Shown in pieces: positions 22,870 through 33,540 of a stretch of DNA of 64,000 nucleotides; within the stretch, counting starts at the first letter, position 1; the number at the start of each line of letters is the position of its first letter. The stretch spans positions 13,926,048 to 13,990,047 of the forward strand of contig JALMQS010000085.1 of the NCBI GenBank assembly GCA_024734495.1. The letters are read 5' to 3'. Below the pieces are notes generated by a model, which saw only the letters and a program-made list of their open reading frames with translations, was not told the origin of the DNA and made no database searches. Made by a program: the position numbers and the translations under genes. Source of the DNA: Forficula auricularia (lineage: Eukaryota; Arthropoda; Insecta; Dermaptera; Forficulidae).

Positions 22870-23100
22870 TTTCACACTGTTTTGGTTGAGATGTCTCTTC
22901 TTTTTGTAAACTATAATGAAGCCCCTTGGTCCAAAGGGCCTGAATTTTATTTTTTAGCCACCCCCCATTTTGGCTGGTTAGTTTTTGCATTTCTAGGCTT
23001 CTGGGGGCCCACAGAATATGTATACAAAATTTGGTTGAGTTTGATTCAACGGGCTAGAATTTTCATTTTTGACCCCCTCCCTCCATTTTGAAGTTAGGAT
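22870..23100. repeat. Dispersed repeat with GGTTAGTTTTTGCATTTC
   Basis: Shares GTTAGTTTTTGCATTTCTAG and GGGGCCCACAGA with 8040-8110 and 21975-22015, and TTGAGTTTGATTCAACGGG resembles 53408-53430. The small open frame here is a by-product. Confidence 0.5.
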
Positions 23101-24100
23101 TTTTGAAATTTTTCCTTTGTTTGTGTCCCAAAATCTGTTACCAGGCGAAATTTCATGATGCTGAAATGATTGAAGTACCCTAGAAGTTTTGATGACCTGT
23201 CAGTGAGAGCCAAAATTAACTATTTTCTCAGGTCCATATCTCAGAATCCATTTAAGTTATATTATTGATATGTAGTACTCTCCTCCAAGATGGATTACAT
23301 AATTACATGTGTATAATTTAAGCTCTCTATCTCAAATGGATTCCGAATTGCAGGGGGGTCGAAATTGGTTCGAAATGGTTCGTGTTAATAGGTTACAGCG
23401 TGTACGGCCAAGCTAATGCTCGAATCTTGACCTGCGCACGCTCTGCGCTTTGATATTAGGCACAATATTCTGGACATAAAGAATAATATTTACATTCGAA
23501 AATATAATTATTATTTTGAATTCTTCTAGTAGTAAATAAATTTTGTATTCTACTTCTCGGGAAAATTCTAGCGAGATCGGGTCGAAATTCGAAAATATAT
23601 TATTTTCCAGGATGTGGAATATCATTGTAAATAAAACAGTCTTACCACCATTTATATTTACTAGTCATCTAAAATTTCTATATACCTTTGTGAAAATTTT
23701 TAAAACATTGCCCCTAAAATATCTGTTCTACCATATTTATTCATATGATGTTAATCGTTAACAATATGTTTACAGATTTTATAATATTATAAGTACCTGA
23801 AGATTGAAAGCTCGAAATTTAACAATTAAAGTATTTTTTCCGACCGAAAACCTGATAGATACTTTCTCAGGTTCAAAAATTAATTTTTTTCGAGATATTT
23901 TAACGAAATAATATTTTTTATTATCTCTATTTGTGATATATTATACAAAATATGTATTACTTAATCATACAGTAGTATATACATATATATTTACATGTTA
24001 TAAAAAATTGAAAATTTTGAGGAAAAAAATTATTTTTAAATTATGTAAAGCTTAAAGAATTGAGTGAAAAAGGGTGGTTGAGTCAAACCAGTGTTAGGAT
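23101..24100. other. Unannotated stretch with a weak hammerhead-like core
   Basis: CTGAAGA (23797-23803) followed by GAAA (23814-23817), with almost no helix II. No gene recognised. Confidence 0.35.
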
Positions 24101-24124
24101 TATTCAATGATGAAGATTATTTAA

Positions 24125-24310
24125 AAAAAATGTATTTATTTATTTATTATTATTTATTTTTATTCTTTATTATTTTTTATTGTTTATTTTTATTATTTAT
24201 TATTTATTATTTTTATTGTTTATTTTTATTATTTATTATTTATTATTTTTATTGTTTATTTTTATTATTTATTAATTAATTTGTTATTTATTTATTATTA
24301 TTTATTATTT
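24125..24310. repeat. TTTATTA-rich minisatellite, 42-bp period
   Basis: TTTTTATTGTTTATTTTTAT recurs three times at about 42-bp spacing (24170-24270). The open frame across it is low-complexity and not a gene. Confidence 0.8.
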
Positions 24311-24423
24311 AAAATATTCTTTCTAATCTATTCTCAAACGCCTCCCCATCGATCACAAACCCAAGGGTCGAAAAAAATGTTTTCTCTTTGCCCCGGGCCG
24401 CAATTACAAAGAGGCCTAGTCGA

Positions 24424-24612
24424 AAGACAATTATTAATTAAATTAAATTAGGGAATGAAGAAAAGATTTTTATATTATAGACAAAAGGATCAGCCGGGAT
24501 TCGAACCCGGGATCTTCGCATGTGCGCTGTGAAGATCCTGGGTTCGAATCCCGGCTGATCATTTTGTCTATAATATAAAAATCTTTTCTTCGTTCCCTAA
24601 TTTAATTTAATT
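24424..24612. repeat. Palindrome with tRNA T-arm sequence in both arms
   Basis: Near-perfect 190-bp palindrome centred near 24518. Each arm carries GGGTTCGAATCCCGGCTGAT, a tRNA TΨC-arm/B-box (plus strand 24540-24559; complement 24489-24509). Outer arms share AAAAATCTTTTCTTC. It looks like a pair of tRNA 3' halves joined head to head rather than a tRNA gene, because no D-arm is present. Confidence 0.85.
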
Positions 24613-25209
24613 TCTTCTAATATTCCAGATTTTTTTAGGGTTTCGTAAAAAAATAAAAAAAGGAACTTATTTAATAGTATCGTTGCAATTTTTACCTCTC
24701 CCCATCTGTATGTCTCAGTATTGTAGGTCGTAGCTTAAAAACAGAATTTTTACCTGAAATCAAAAATCTTTATTTATCTCTATCTCTTATTTTATAAATT
24801 TGAATATGATGATTATTTTAAGGAAAATTCTTGGGAGATACTAAAATATTAATTTAATCGAATAAACTTAAAGAGAAAATATGTAGAAACTTTAATTGTC
24901 TACAAAAATGTTCCTTTGAATAAAATCTTTCCGATTAATGGTTTTCAAGATAGAGGTGTTTAAAGATTTATGAACATACACAATTTTCTCTTATTGGCTA
25001 AAATATTAACTTAATCGAATAAACCTAAAGAAAGAATTTGTAGAAAATTTAATTCTCTACAAAAAAGGTAATAAAATCTCTCCACAGCTGCTGGTATCTT
25101 AATAATTGTTAATTTTCGAGCTCTCAATCTTTTATTTGATCATCTTCAGACCTTTATAATATTGTAAAATCTGTAAACATATTGTTATCGAGTTAAAATC
25201 GGAGGGGTG
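24613..25209. other. Unannotated stretch with hammerhead-like block
   Basis: Minus strand: CTGAAGA (25149-25143) ... GAAA (25117-25114), with GATC/GATT as the only helix II option. The same block, shuffled, is near 62690-62730. No gene. Confidence 0.35.
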
Positions 25210-25282
25210 CTCATACTTGAGGACGATCCCAGAATAAGTCGATCGAAACGTCATAGTTTTATTGTATTATTATTCGTGTTCA

Positions 25283-27237
25283 TCATCATCATCATTGAGT
25301 ATACAGTCCTAAGACTGGTTTGATGCAACAATCCGTCTCCACTCGACTCTGTCCTCCGCCAGCTGTTTAACCTCTCTAAATGTCTGGCATCCCATATCCC
25401 CAATTATTTGGTTGAAATATTCTAATCTGGGTCTTCCCCTTCCCTTTTCTTTCCCACCTCCCCCTCCAAGATATCCCTAAGCAGTCCCCCATGTCTCAGT
25501 GTGTGCCCCATCATCTGACCTCTTCTCTTCTTCAGACTCTTCCACAAGGTTCTTCTTTCTCCGATTTTCCAAGAACTTCTTCATTTGTGATTTTATCCAT
25601 CCATTTGATATTCATCATTCTTCTGTAGCACCACATTTCGAAAGCCTCCAATCTCTTTCTCTCCGCTTTTCCAATTGTCCAGGTTTCACACCCGTACATG
25701 GCTATGCTCCATACATATGTCTTCAATAGCAACTTCCTGTTTGCTAAGCTGATTGAGGAGGAGCATAGTAGTTTTTGTTTTGAATTAAACCCCATTTTTG
25801 CTTGGGCAATTCTTGATTTAATTTCGTTTTTGCTCCTCCCATCCCATGTTATTTTACTTCCTAGGTAGCGGAATTCCTTAACTCCTTCTAGGTTTTCTTG
25901 GTTAATTTTGATGCATTCCTGTCTCGTTTGTTCTTTTTTTGTACATACTAGGACCTTGGTTTTATTCTTGTTTATTTTCATTTTGATTTCTTCTATTAGG
26001 ATTTGGTTAATTCCATTCAAGGCGTCCTCTAATTCTTTTTTATTGCTTCCTAGAAGGGCAATGTCATCGGCAAATCTTAACATAGCGATCTTTTGACCTT
26101 GGATTTCTATACCTGTATCAATTTTGTCTTTGAATTCTTTAATCGCTTCTTCTATGTATAAGTTGAAAATCATGGGTGACAGCACACATCCTTGTCTTAC
26201 ACCTTTTTTTATTTTGGCTTCTCTTTGTTCATCACCAATATTTATAATTGCCGTCTGGTTTTGATATAGATTGTAGATTAGTCTTCTCTCTCTGAATTTT
26301 ATTCCCGCCTGTTTTAATATTTTAAACATAATTTCCCAATTGACGTTATCGAATGCTTTTTCTAGGTCTATGAATCCGATGTAGACAGATTCTTCCCTGA
26401 TAAAAGCCCTTTCTATTATTAGTCTAAGAGAGAGAATTGCTTCTCGGGTGCCTCTGTTTCTTCTAAAGCCGAACTGGTCTTCCCCCAGATTTTCTTCAAC
26501 TCTTTGTTCTATTCTTCTTTGGATTATTTTGGTTAGGATTTTGGAGGCATGTGAGGTTAGGCTAATGGTCCTGAAATTTTCACATTTATCCGCGCCTGTC
26601 TTTTTGGGAAGTGTGACTATTTTGTTTTTTTCGAAATCTTTTGGGATGATTCCCAATTTATAGATTTTGCTAATTAGTTCAAAAAGTTTGTCACGTGCCT
26701 TTTCTCCAGAGTTCTTTAGGATTTCAGCTTGTATATTGTCTATTCCGGGTGCTCTATTATTTTTTAGTTCCTTCAAAGCTGTCTCGAATTCTGACCTGAG
26801 TATGGGGTCTCTAATTCGTTTTCGTCCACAGATTCTTCTTCTTCTATTGGGTTCATTGTTTTTTCTTCTCCATAGAGTTCTTCTAGGTGTTCCTTCCATC
26901 TATTTGCCTGTTCGTTTTCGTTTAGAATAATGTGGCCTCCTTTATCTCTTATGTTCTTGCTTTTTGGCTTGTCTTCTTGAAAATTTCTTTTTATTGCCCT
27001 ATAGGCTACATCAACTTTTCCCAATACTAGATTTTCGTTGACTTCTTTACATTTTTCTTGAATCATTTTTTCTTTTGCTTTTCTACATTCTCTTATAACT
27101 TTCCATCTTAATTTTTTATATGTTTCTTTCCCTTCTTCGTCTTTTCTGTTCTTAAATTTTCTTCGTTCGTCAATCAGTTGCCGTATTTCGTCTGTTACCC
27201 ATGGCTTTTTAATTTCGTTTTTCTTTGATTGAAGGAC
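25283..27237 (-). mobile_element. 5'-truncated LINE with 10-bp TSD
   Basis: Inserted in family C DNA. The perfect direct repeat TTCGTGTTCA lies at 25273-25282 and 27238-27247. The minus-strand 3' end has a (GAT)n tail (25283-25295), the mark of target-primed reverse transcription. The endonuclease and start of the protein are missing. The coding part is given separately. Confidence 0.9.
25309..27237 (-). pseudogene. LINE reverse transcriptase, frameshifted (RTE-like)
   Basis: Reading 27237 to 25309: linker KKPWVTDEIRQLIDERRKF and WKEHLEELYGEE; then a shift near 26810; then the palm domain with NNRAPGIDNIQAEIL, ENFRTISLTS, DQFGFRRNRGTREAI, GFIDLEKAFDNVNW (motif A), GVRQGCVLSPMIFNLYIE (motif B), RFADDIALLG (motif C, FADD) and FRYLGSKITWDG, plus the C-terminal SIAMYGCETWT block. 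Two more shifts near 25555 and 25450 lead into the true tail (MMGHTLRHGG, then GCQTFREVKQLAEDRVEW), with stop at 25309-25311. The tail resembles RTE-type 'endonuclease-reverse transcriptase' proteins common in arthropods; the clade call is from memory. All RT aspartates survive but at least three frameshifts make it dead. Confidence 0.88.
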
Positions 27238-27440
27238 TTCGTGTTCAATAAATAATTAATAAAATTAATTATGAGTGATTTAACTAAAAATTCAACTCTT
27301 AATATATAATTAATCACAAAAATAAAACCTTCAACAGCTTCATTACTAATATTGTTATCGATTACCATAATTGCAATTGCCCTTCGACATCGTGGGCCAG
27401 AACATCCCTGAATGCCATTTAAGAAGATTGAGAGCAAAAC

Positions 27441-28005
27441 GTAGGTATTCCTACGTCAAAAAATTTAATTTACTCTGTCTTATTATGTAATACGAGCTTT
27501 TCGTGCGTGCCTTTGGCACGCCCTCGAAGCTCGGCCCTCCGGGCTGGTGCCCTGGCGGGCAGCGTCTCGGTCCAAAAATTTTATTCCTCTTAAAAAACCA
27601 CACTCCAAATGTATACCCGTAAACTACCGAAAATACATCGTCCCTTAAAAGTTTCGCCTCTTTAATTTTTGAGTGGCGAGGGGGGGGGAGGAACAATTAT
27701 CAATATATTTAATGTTTCTTATTTTAAAATGAATTGGAGTCTTTCATTTCAAAATTCGAATATATATATTTCAAATTTGCCTGGTTAATGAAAATCGATT
27801 GGAGCCATCAGTTTAAAATCTGAGCTGAGAATTATATTTCAAATTTGCCTCGTTAATTAATATATATTTAATGTTTCTTAATTTAAAATCTATTGGTGTT
27901 TTTTCATTTTCATTCGAGTTCAAATGAATACAATATTATCTAGACACAAAGTCTAAATCAAAAATATATAGTTTTAGTAGAAGAAATCAAGATATAAATA
28001 TTAAT
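27441..28005. other. Unassigned stretch with GC-rich patch
   Basis: 27490-27570 is GC-rich with nested hairpins (CGTGCCTTTGGCACG, GGCCCTCCGGGCTGG). ACGTAGGTATTCCTACGT at 27439-27456 is a perfect palindrome. Source unknown; no gene. Confidence 0.4.
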
Positions 28006-28140
28006 GTGACATTGGTCTAGTGGTTAGAGCTGATGCCCATAGTTCAAGAGTTCGTCGGTTCGATTCTAGGCAAGAGGGTAATTTTTTTAGAGAAATTTCT
28101 CTAAGCGTTGTTACAAATTAATCTAGATAAATATATATAG
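28006..28140 (+). mobile_element. tRNA-derived SINE head
   Basis: A-box TGGTCTAGTGG (28013-28023) and B-box GGTTCGATTCT (28057-28067, one mismatch) have normal spacing for a Pol III promoter. The tRNA fold is poor and the sequence runs into an AT-rich body, so SINE rather than tRNA gene. Confidence 0.65.
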
Positions 28141-29361
28141 TATTATGTACATTAAATTTTGGCAGGTTTCCATGGAATCTTACGTGTTTTGATTCACGAC
28201 ATTTCGAAAAGATCTGTTTTTTGTTTTTTTTTTTCAATGATAATAATTTTCGTATTCCTAACATAACATGAGAATTCAAAATAATAATAAAAAAAATAAA
28301 TATTTTGTTTTCTGTTTTCCTAATTATTGTATTAGTTAAGTGGATTTTTTGCTCGTTGAGTAGGACGTTGCTCCAAAAACCAGCTCCTCTAGCTAGTGTA
28401 TCCTAGCGAAAGGAAATGAGTAATTTTTATTAATTATAAATATTGTGACAATTTATAATAAGTACTTATTTCACCGTATGTTAACAACTGCAATTATTTC
28501 TTAATAAATATATATACACCCATCCCTCGATTTACACAGTACTTGTATTACACGGTTTCGCTTTTGCACGGTTTTTAATATGATCGCCTGATTTACACTG
28601 TTTCAGTTTGCACGGTGCGAATATGGCTACATTTTGACTGTTTGGAGTCATGTATTCATTTTTTAAACTTCAATCGCAATGTGTACATATGACCAGTGTC
28701 GGGGTTTTTATTTTTGGGATAACTATAATGCTAAAATGCAACAATTTTCAACCCCCCCCCCCCCAAAAAAAAATCAAAGACGAACTCTTCGTCTTAACCC
28801 ACCCCCTGCTTTCTGTATAATTTTTATTCGAATTACATTAATTTATTTGTCTACATATATTTTAAAGAAAAAACCCTACTTTTAGAGGGTTTTGATATCA
28901 CTTTTAGGATTGAAAAAAATTCAAGTGTCTTATTAATGTATGTTAATGTATGTTATGAATACGTTTAAGTTTATATTTTAGTTTTTATGAATAAAATGAA
29001 TTTAAAAGTTGAAAAAAAAATATTTATGTATGAATATGCAGTTAATTTAAAAGATTTAAGTTTTTCCATAAATTTTTTTTTCTCAATTTACACACTGCTT
29101 TGGGATTTGAAACTTAAGCTAGATATAGGTATAAGGAAAATAGCAATCTTTTGGTTGAAATCGGAACACTGGAAGTTGGCATTTACATGAAAGATTTTTC
29201 ATTTTTTGTGATTTTATCAAAAACGTCTTCAACGATATTTTTTAAAATTGCTGTACCTACTTATCAAGTGTCATATGTTATTAGTTTTGTATAAATTCTA
29301 ATTCGATTGAAATAAAGGAAGAGGGTGTAAATTAAGAGTGTCGCAAAATAAATATTTTTAG
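28141..29361. other. Unannotated stretch
   Basis: Includes a possible Tc1/pogo-like end (CCCTCGATTTACACAGTACT, about 28513) without a partner, and a C-run/A-run at 28752-28772. No gene recognised. Confidence 0.35.
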
Positions 29362-29369
29362 TATTTAAA

Positions 29370-29971
29370 AACTTAAGCCAAACTGTGCGCCGCGGCGTCC
29401 GGGCGGCTTCAATGGTGCGCCGCGAAGATTAATAATTAATTTAAGCAAGCCATTTGGCCTAACTAGACAAAAAAAATCATAGTGGAACGCTAAAAATTTA
29501 TTTATTATTCATTTTTATCTTTTACTTACAATTAGACATACATAAACCAAAAAAATTGAACTGTGACACCCTCGAAAAAATCTCAAATGTATGCAAAGAG
29601 TCCCCCTTGTGGTCTGAATTTTTGATATTCATAGAAAAATAAACTATGAATTCTCAAGATATTTTATCGATTATAATACAAAAATATTTAAATAGAAAAC
29701 ATTTAAATTTGATACCCTCGAAAAAATCTGAAATGTATGCAAAGGGCCCCTGTGGTCTCAATTTTTGTGTTTTCATTGAAAAATATAAACTATGAATTCT
29801 CAAGATATTTTTATCGATTCCAATTCAATAAGAGTAGTTTATAGAGAAACCAAATAGGCTATTTGTTATTTGTTTTGATACAATACTATATTCTTTTATT
29901 TACCTTGGGCCCCATGGAACAATTTTAATTGAAAAAATGCGCCGCGACTCGGGAAAAGTTTGGGAACCCCT
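29370..29971. mobile_element. hAT MITE, 602 bp
   Basis: Left end CCAAACTGTGCGCCGCGG and right end TGCGCCGCG...AAGTTTGGGAACCCCT are inverted. The target duplication is TATTTAAA (29362-29369) / TATTTAAG (29972-29979), 7 of 8. A roughly 140-bp internal duplication (CCCTCGAAAAAATCT at 29570 and 29713) lies inside. No ORF. Confidence 0.75.
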
Positions 29972-30206
29972 TATTTAAGAGGTTAGAAGTACCTCAAGAT
30001 TTTGGCAAAAATCGAAAAACCGGTAGTACACTATACTTTAAAATTTTTGGTATTTTGCAATTTCGTCTTTCATCCGGTTTTTCTGAAACGGCTTGGGGGA
30101 ATCCCAACGTGAAGTAATTTTAATGAAGAAAATTGGTAAATGATGATTTCAAATAAGGGAGAAACTAATGTGAAAGTTGTGTGGTGCCCTCACCAGTTAA
30201 TTTATT

Positions 30207-30855
30207 TCGAGGGGTGAACCGCGACCTAATATCGTGTATTTCAGTGATTCCCAACCTTTTGTGACCCATCGCCCCTGGAGGTTGACTAACACCTATCGCC
30301 CCCTTTTCATTTTCATTGTATGCCTAATTTTAATTTGAAGTAAAGTGTAAATAATAAAGCAGTTTTATTATTTTAAACAATTTTATTACCGTATATAAAA
30401 ACAACCAAAGCAGTTTTATCCGGTCACTTTAAATAAAATAGAAAAAATATTAAAATGTACATTTTTTACAGATTTTTTTAAGAACAAAGAAGTGAAATAA
30501 TTAACTAAGATCATTGACATACATTTAAAAAACAGGAGTACATGTTTTCATTTTTAAATTGGAATCTGGAAAATTAAGAAAGTTGACAGTTAAAATTTGA
30601 AAAAATGAATGATAGTTTGTATTTGTTTTATTGTACAGTACTATTTTAATTTCCCCCTTTGAATACTCATCGCCCCCCTAATAACCCGAATCGTCCACTT
30701 GGGGGCGATCGCCCCCAGGTTGGGAACCACTGGTGTATACCTACTTCCACTTTCATTTCCAAGAAGAAGACAAAATAGATGCAGGGCATTATCTAATGAA
30801 TTCCAAAATAATTTCAAAGAACTATACACCTAATTCCAATCGCGGTTCACCCTTC
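30207..30855. mobile_element. GTGAACCGCG foldback family (family H), copy with nested hAT
   Basis: Ends TCGAGGGGTGAACCGCGACC (30207) and AATCGCGGTTCACCC (about 30837-30851) are inverted. Interior shares CTACTTCCACTTTC and CCTAATTCCAATC with 54362-54501. It is split by a hAT MITE at 30242-30732. Confidence 0.8.
30242..30732. mobile_element. hAT MITE nested in family H
   Basis: Terminal repeats CAGTGATTCCCAACC (30242) and GGTTGGGAACCACTG (ending 30732). Sub-terminal CATCGCCCC and GGGGCGATCG recur. The flanks GTGTATTT / GTGTATAC match at 6 of 8, an aged 8-bp duplication. No ORF. Confidence 0.8.
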
Positions 30856-31139
30856 TATTTATTTATAATTGAGTTTGTATTCAGGTGAGTCTCAGAGGGG
30901 GGGGATTATATATTATCTTGAAGATTAAACTTTTATAGTTAGTAGCTACTTGAATGCTGTTATCTTCAGTAATTTTTCTAATTAATTTGATGGCTTCTTT
31001 CACCAGCAGGTGTATTAATAATTCAAATCAAATCTCGTATCTTACGCCCTTGGTTCAATTCCTCCCCTAAAAGTCGACGCCAGTTGCTTTTTCCCCGAAC
31101 AGTGTTTTTTTTTGTTTTTTTTGTGCTGTTATTGTTTAC
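30856..31139. other. Upstream flank of the exon island
   Basis: Low-copy sequence with no recognised repeat; may hold regulatory DNA for the exon at 31483. Confidence 0.35.
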
Positions 31140-31482
31140 CTAAACAAATCACGTGGGTGGTTACTTTTGTTTTCAGTGGAGTTGATCTTGCTTGCAGGCC
31201 GGCTGCCTACCTATGGCAGGTACTTCCGGTGAGGTGACCAAGTGATCCGAGCCCGTTAGCCGGCTCTGCTAGGGGATTGTCCGTTGCAAGGTTGCCAGCA
31301 CGCGGCAGGCCGGCCGATCAATGCGCCGCTCGCTCTTGGCCGCTAGTAGTGTTTATGCAGCCGTCTGCCTCCCACCCAGTGTTCAGTGCCAGTGCTTATA
31401 ACACAAGTGGATTCCCAGTGCTCGAAAACCACGAAAGGGATTCTCCGGGTCGTCGATGAAGTGACATGCCGCCTCCGCAGCC
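31140..31482 (+). promoter_or_regulatory. 5' leader / promoter island of the spectraplakin-like exon
   Basis: GC- and CpG-richer than anything nearby. Holds the E-box CACGTG (31150-31155) and two possible 3' splice sites (TTTTCAG ending 31176, CTTGCAG ending 31197), so it could be a transcription start region or the 5' part of an internal exon. Upstream ATGs: 31213 (10 codons), 31321 (26), 31355 (34), 31456 (2 codons, in the main frame, TGA at 31462) and 31466 (overlaps the main start out of frame). These suggest translational control if the leader is this long. Confidence 0.5.
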
Positions 31483-31585
31483 ATGGACTTCGAACACGAC
31501 CAGAGTCTCAAGGAATGGGTGAAAGATAAGCCGCTCAGCATCCTTCAACTGGACCCAGCTGATCGGGCCGTATTACGAATAGCAG
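31483..31585 (+). CDS. shot: First coding exon of a spectraplakin-like gene (short stop/dystonin family)
   Basis: Partial CDS: 34 codons plus the first base of a split codon. ATG at 31483 has a strong context (GCAGCCATGG), and an in-frame TGA at 31462 excludes an earlier start within this exon. The peptide runs from MDFEHDQSLKEW to LQLDPADRAVLRIA and stops at a clean donor (GCAG|GTAAAA, GT at 31586). From memory, dystonin-type isoforms read LDPAERAVLRIADERD just before the first calponin-homology domain. The left-over G would begin an Asp codon, as that match needs. Spectraplakins are giant actin-microtubule linkers; this exon would give one isoform its N-terminus before the actin-binding domain. 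The next exon is not in the window. Alternative: chance similarity over about 12 residues. Confidence 0.7.
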
Positions 31586-31639
31586 GTAAAAATTACCACT
31601 GATTAATTTATTTTTTTATCACCATAATAATTGTTCAAA

Positions 31640-31930
31640 GTTCAATTTAAAACAGCCTTGAAACTTCGTCTGCTTGACAATTGAATTAAGTAGTATTTTT
31701 TTATCAGCACACACAATTTTATTTCAATCACACAATTGACATATACGTCCTCAATAAATATTGAAAATTTATTAGTAATTGTTGTGATTAATTTGATTAA
31801 AATTTGAATTTTTATTTAATAAATTACACACAATTAATTATAATTATTTATTATTGAACACGAACTAATTATATTTTATTATTTATTCGTGTTCAATAAA
31901 TAATTATAATTAATTATGTGTGATTTAAAT
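31640..31930. repeat. Family C fragments forming a hairpin
   Basis: AATAAATAATTATAATTAAT and its complement flank TTATTGAACACGAA...TTCGTGTTCAATAA (31849-31913). A degenerate unit of the downstream tandem array begins near 31668 (CTTGACAATTGAATTAAG). Confidence 0.65.
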
Positions 31931-32004
31931 ATTGAGAATATTTCAGACTTTTAAAGGCCCTTAGCACCCCCAAAACGCGTGTTTTATCTCTTCGTCTGCT
32001 TTCC

Positions 32005-33150
32005 AATTGAATTGAGGCCTTTTTTATAAGAATCCTCGCCTCACACACATACGTAATTGATTTTTCTACCCCTTGAACTCACATTGAAGGATAAGTAAAG
32101 TACGCACTCTTCGTTATTCTTCAATAACAACCCTTAAAATTCTTACAAAGTTCACTTGAATCTTTTTGACAATTGAATTGAGTCTTTTTTATAAGAATCG
32201 CCGTCTCACACAGATATCTACCAAAGTAATTTTTTCCACCCCTTAAACTCACATTGTAGGATAAGTAAAATACCCACCCTTCGTTCCTAAAGCCTAAAAT
32301 TCTTACAAAATTCTCTTGAATCTTATTGACAATTGAATTGAGGCTTTTTTATAAGAATCCCCGCCTCACACACATAGGTAATTGATTTTTCCACCCCTCA
32401 AACTCACATTGAAAGTAAAGTACACACCCTTGGTTTCTCTAACAACCCTTAAAATTCGTACAAAGTTCACTTGAATCTTATTGTCAATTGAATTGAGGCT
32501 TTTTTATAAGACTACCCGCCTCACACATATACGTAATTGATTTTTCTACCCCTTAAACTCACTTTGAAGGATAAGTAAAGTACGCACCCTTAACAACCCT
32601 AAAATTCTTACAAAGTTCTCTTGAATCTTATTGACAATTTTTTTAACAAAATGGTTTATTTCCATATTAAAAATTTACATTATTTTCTTTTATTTTACAA
32701 TTATTTGAGCAAATAAATACTCCCTTCCCATGTCCATATTTACAACAATGTTCTTTTTTATTTTTGAGGCTTTTTTTATAAGAATCCTCGCCTCATACAA
32801 TCTATCTAATTGTCGGAGTAGGTGCTCATACTTGAGAACGATCGCAGAATAAGTCGATCGAAACGTCGTAGTTATAATTTGTTCGTGTTCAATAAATAAT
32901 TATAATTAATTATGTGTGATTTAAATAAAAATTCAAATTTTTGATTTTTCCACCCCTTTAAAGGATAAATAAAGTACGCACCCTTGGTTCCTAAACCCTA
33001 AAATTCGTACAAAGTTCACTTTGACAACTGAATTGAGGCTTTTTTACACATTTTCTAGTACAATATTTCATTGATTTTTGTAGCCCTTTAAGTTCTCATT
33101 GAAGGATAAGTAAGATACGCACCCTCCGGGCCTCTCCCCTAACAACCCCA
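32005..33150. repeat. Tandem array of 150-166-bp units in the intron
   Basis: Units start with AATTGAATTGAGGCTTTTTT at 32005, 32171, 32331, 32486, about 32636 and 33026. All share ATAAGAATCC..CGCCTCACAC, GATTTTTCCACCCC, GGATAAGTAAAGTACGCACC and TAAAATTCTTACAAAGTTC. Unit 5 is split by a 125-bp AT-rich insert (32641-32764) and by a family C piece (32812-32942). Both ends of the array carry CCCCAAAACGCGTG (31970, 33152). Confidence 0.85.
32812..32942 (+). repeat. Family C copy inserted in the tandem array
   Basis: GGTGCTCATACTTGAGAACG, then GTCGATCGAAACGTCGTAG, TTCGTGTTCAATAAATAATT and TTATGTGTGATTT. One arm only, with a degenerate hammerhead-like core (TTGAGAA, CGATCG...CGATCG, GAAACGTCGTA). 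Confidence 0.8.
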
Positions 33151-33540
33151 AAACGCGTGCTACTATTGATTTTTCCCCGCTTGGGAGAGTTCCGCACACA
33201 CGCGTCCGCTTTCAAACCTTACACCATCCATGTTGTCATCGCACTGACTCATTCATTGAACAAGTTTGGTGGAAGTTGCTTGTTTTCAATTGTATGAGAT
33301 GCCCCGGGGTTAGAAATAGCCGAATGACATTCGTACGTAAATAACTGGCTGCACTTTGAGCGAAGGTTGAGGACAATATTCTCGACCTTCCGCGATGCAC
33401 ATTCAACACGTGCTTTCTTTTGCCAATATTGATGATGATGACATGAGCGGCGAATTCTGACCTCTCCTTAACGGGGTTAATTATAATTCATGAAGTCAAT
33501 CTACACATTGTCAGCCGATCAATATTCACCCATATACGCC
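33151..33540. other. Low-copy, less AT-rich intronic block
   Basis: No repeat shared with the rest of the window and no convincing frame. Contains GATGATGATGACATGAGCGG and several CACGTG/ACGCGT sites. A candidate conserved intronic regulatory block near the first exon; inference only. Confidence 0.35.

Larger units (their letters stand above)
25210..27440. repeat. GATCGAAACGTCGTAG family (family C), split by a LINE
   Basis: Left piece 25210-25282 (GTGCTCATACTTGAGGACGA, GTCGATCGAAACGTCATAG) continues at 27238-27440 (TTCAATAAATAATTAATAAA, AAAAATTCAACTCTTAA). Intact relatives: 42360-42690, 43066-43180, 32812-32942, 60270-61185. Confidence 0.8.

Noticed and set aside
24091..24279. Hydrophobic 62-codon frame resembling a membrane peptide
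   Set aside because: Encoded by TTTATTA minisatellite; low complexity in every frame.
24481..24562. Possible tRNA gene on either strand
   Set aside because: Only the T-arm/acceptor half is present and mirrored; there is no D-arm or anticodon arm.
28006..28080. Possible functional tRNA gene
   Set aside because: A- and B-boxes are present but the acceptor and anticodon stems do not pair, and an AT-rich SINE-like body follows.
31277..31459. 60-codon open frame upstream of the exon as a protein gene
   Set aside because: Starts with a non-ATG codon, shows no domain and lies in the likely 5' leader; at most an upstream ORF from 31355.
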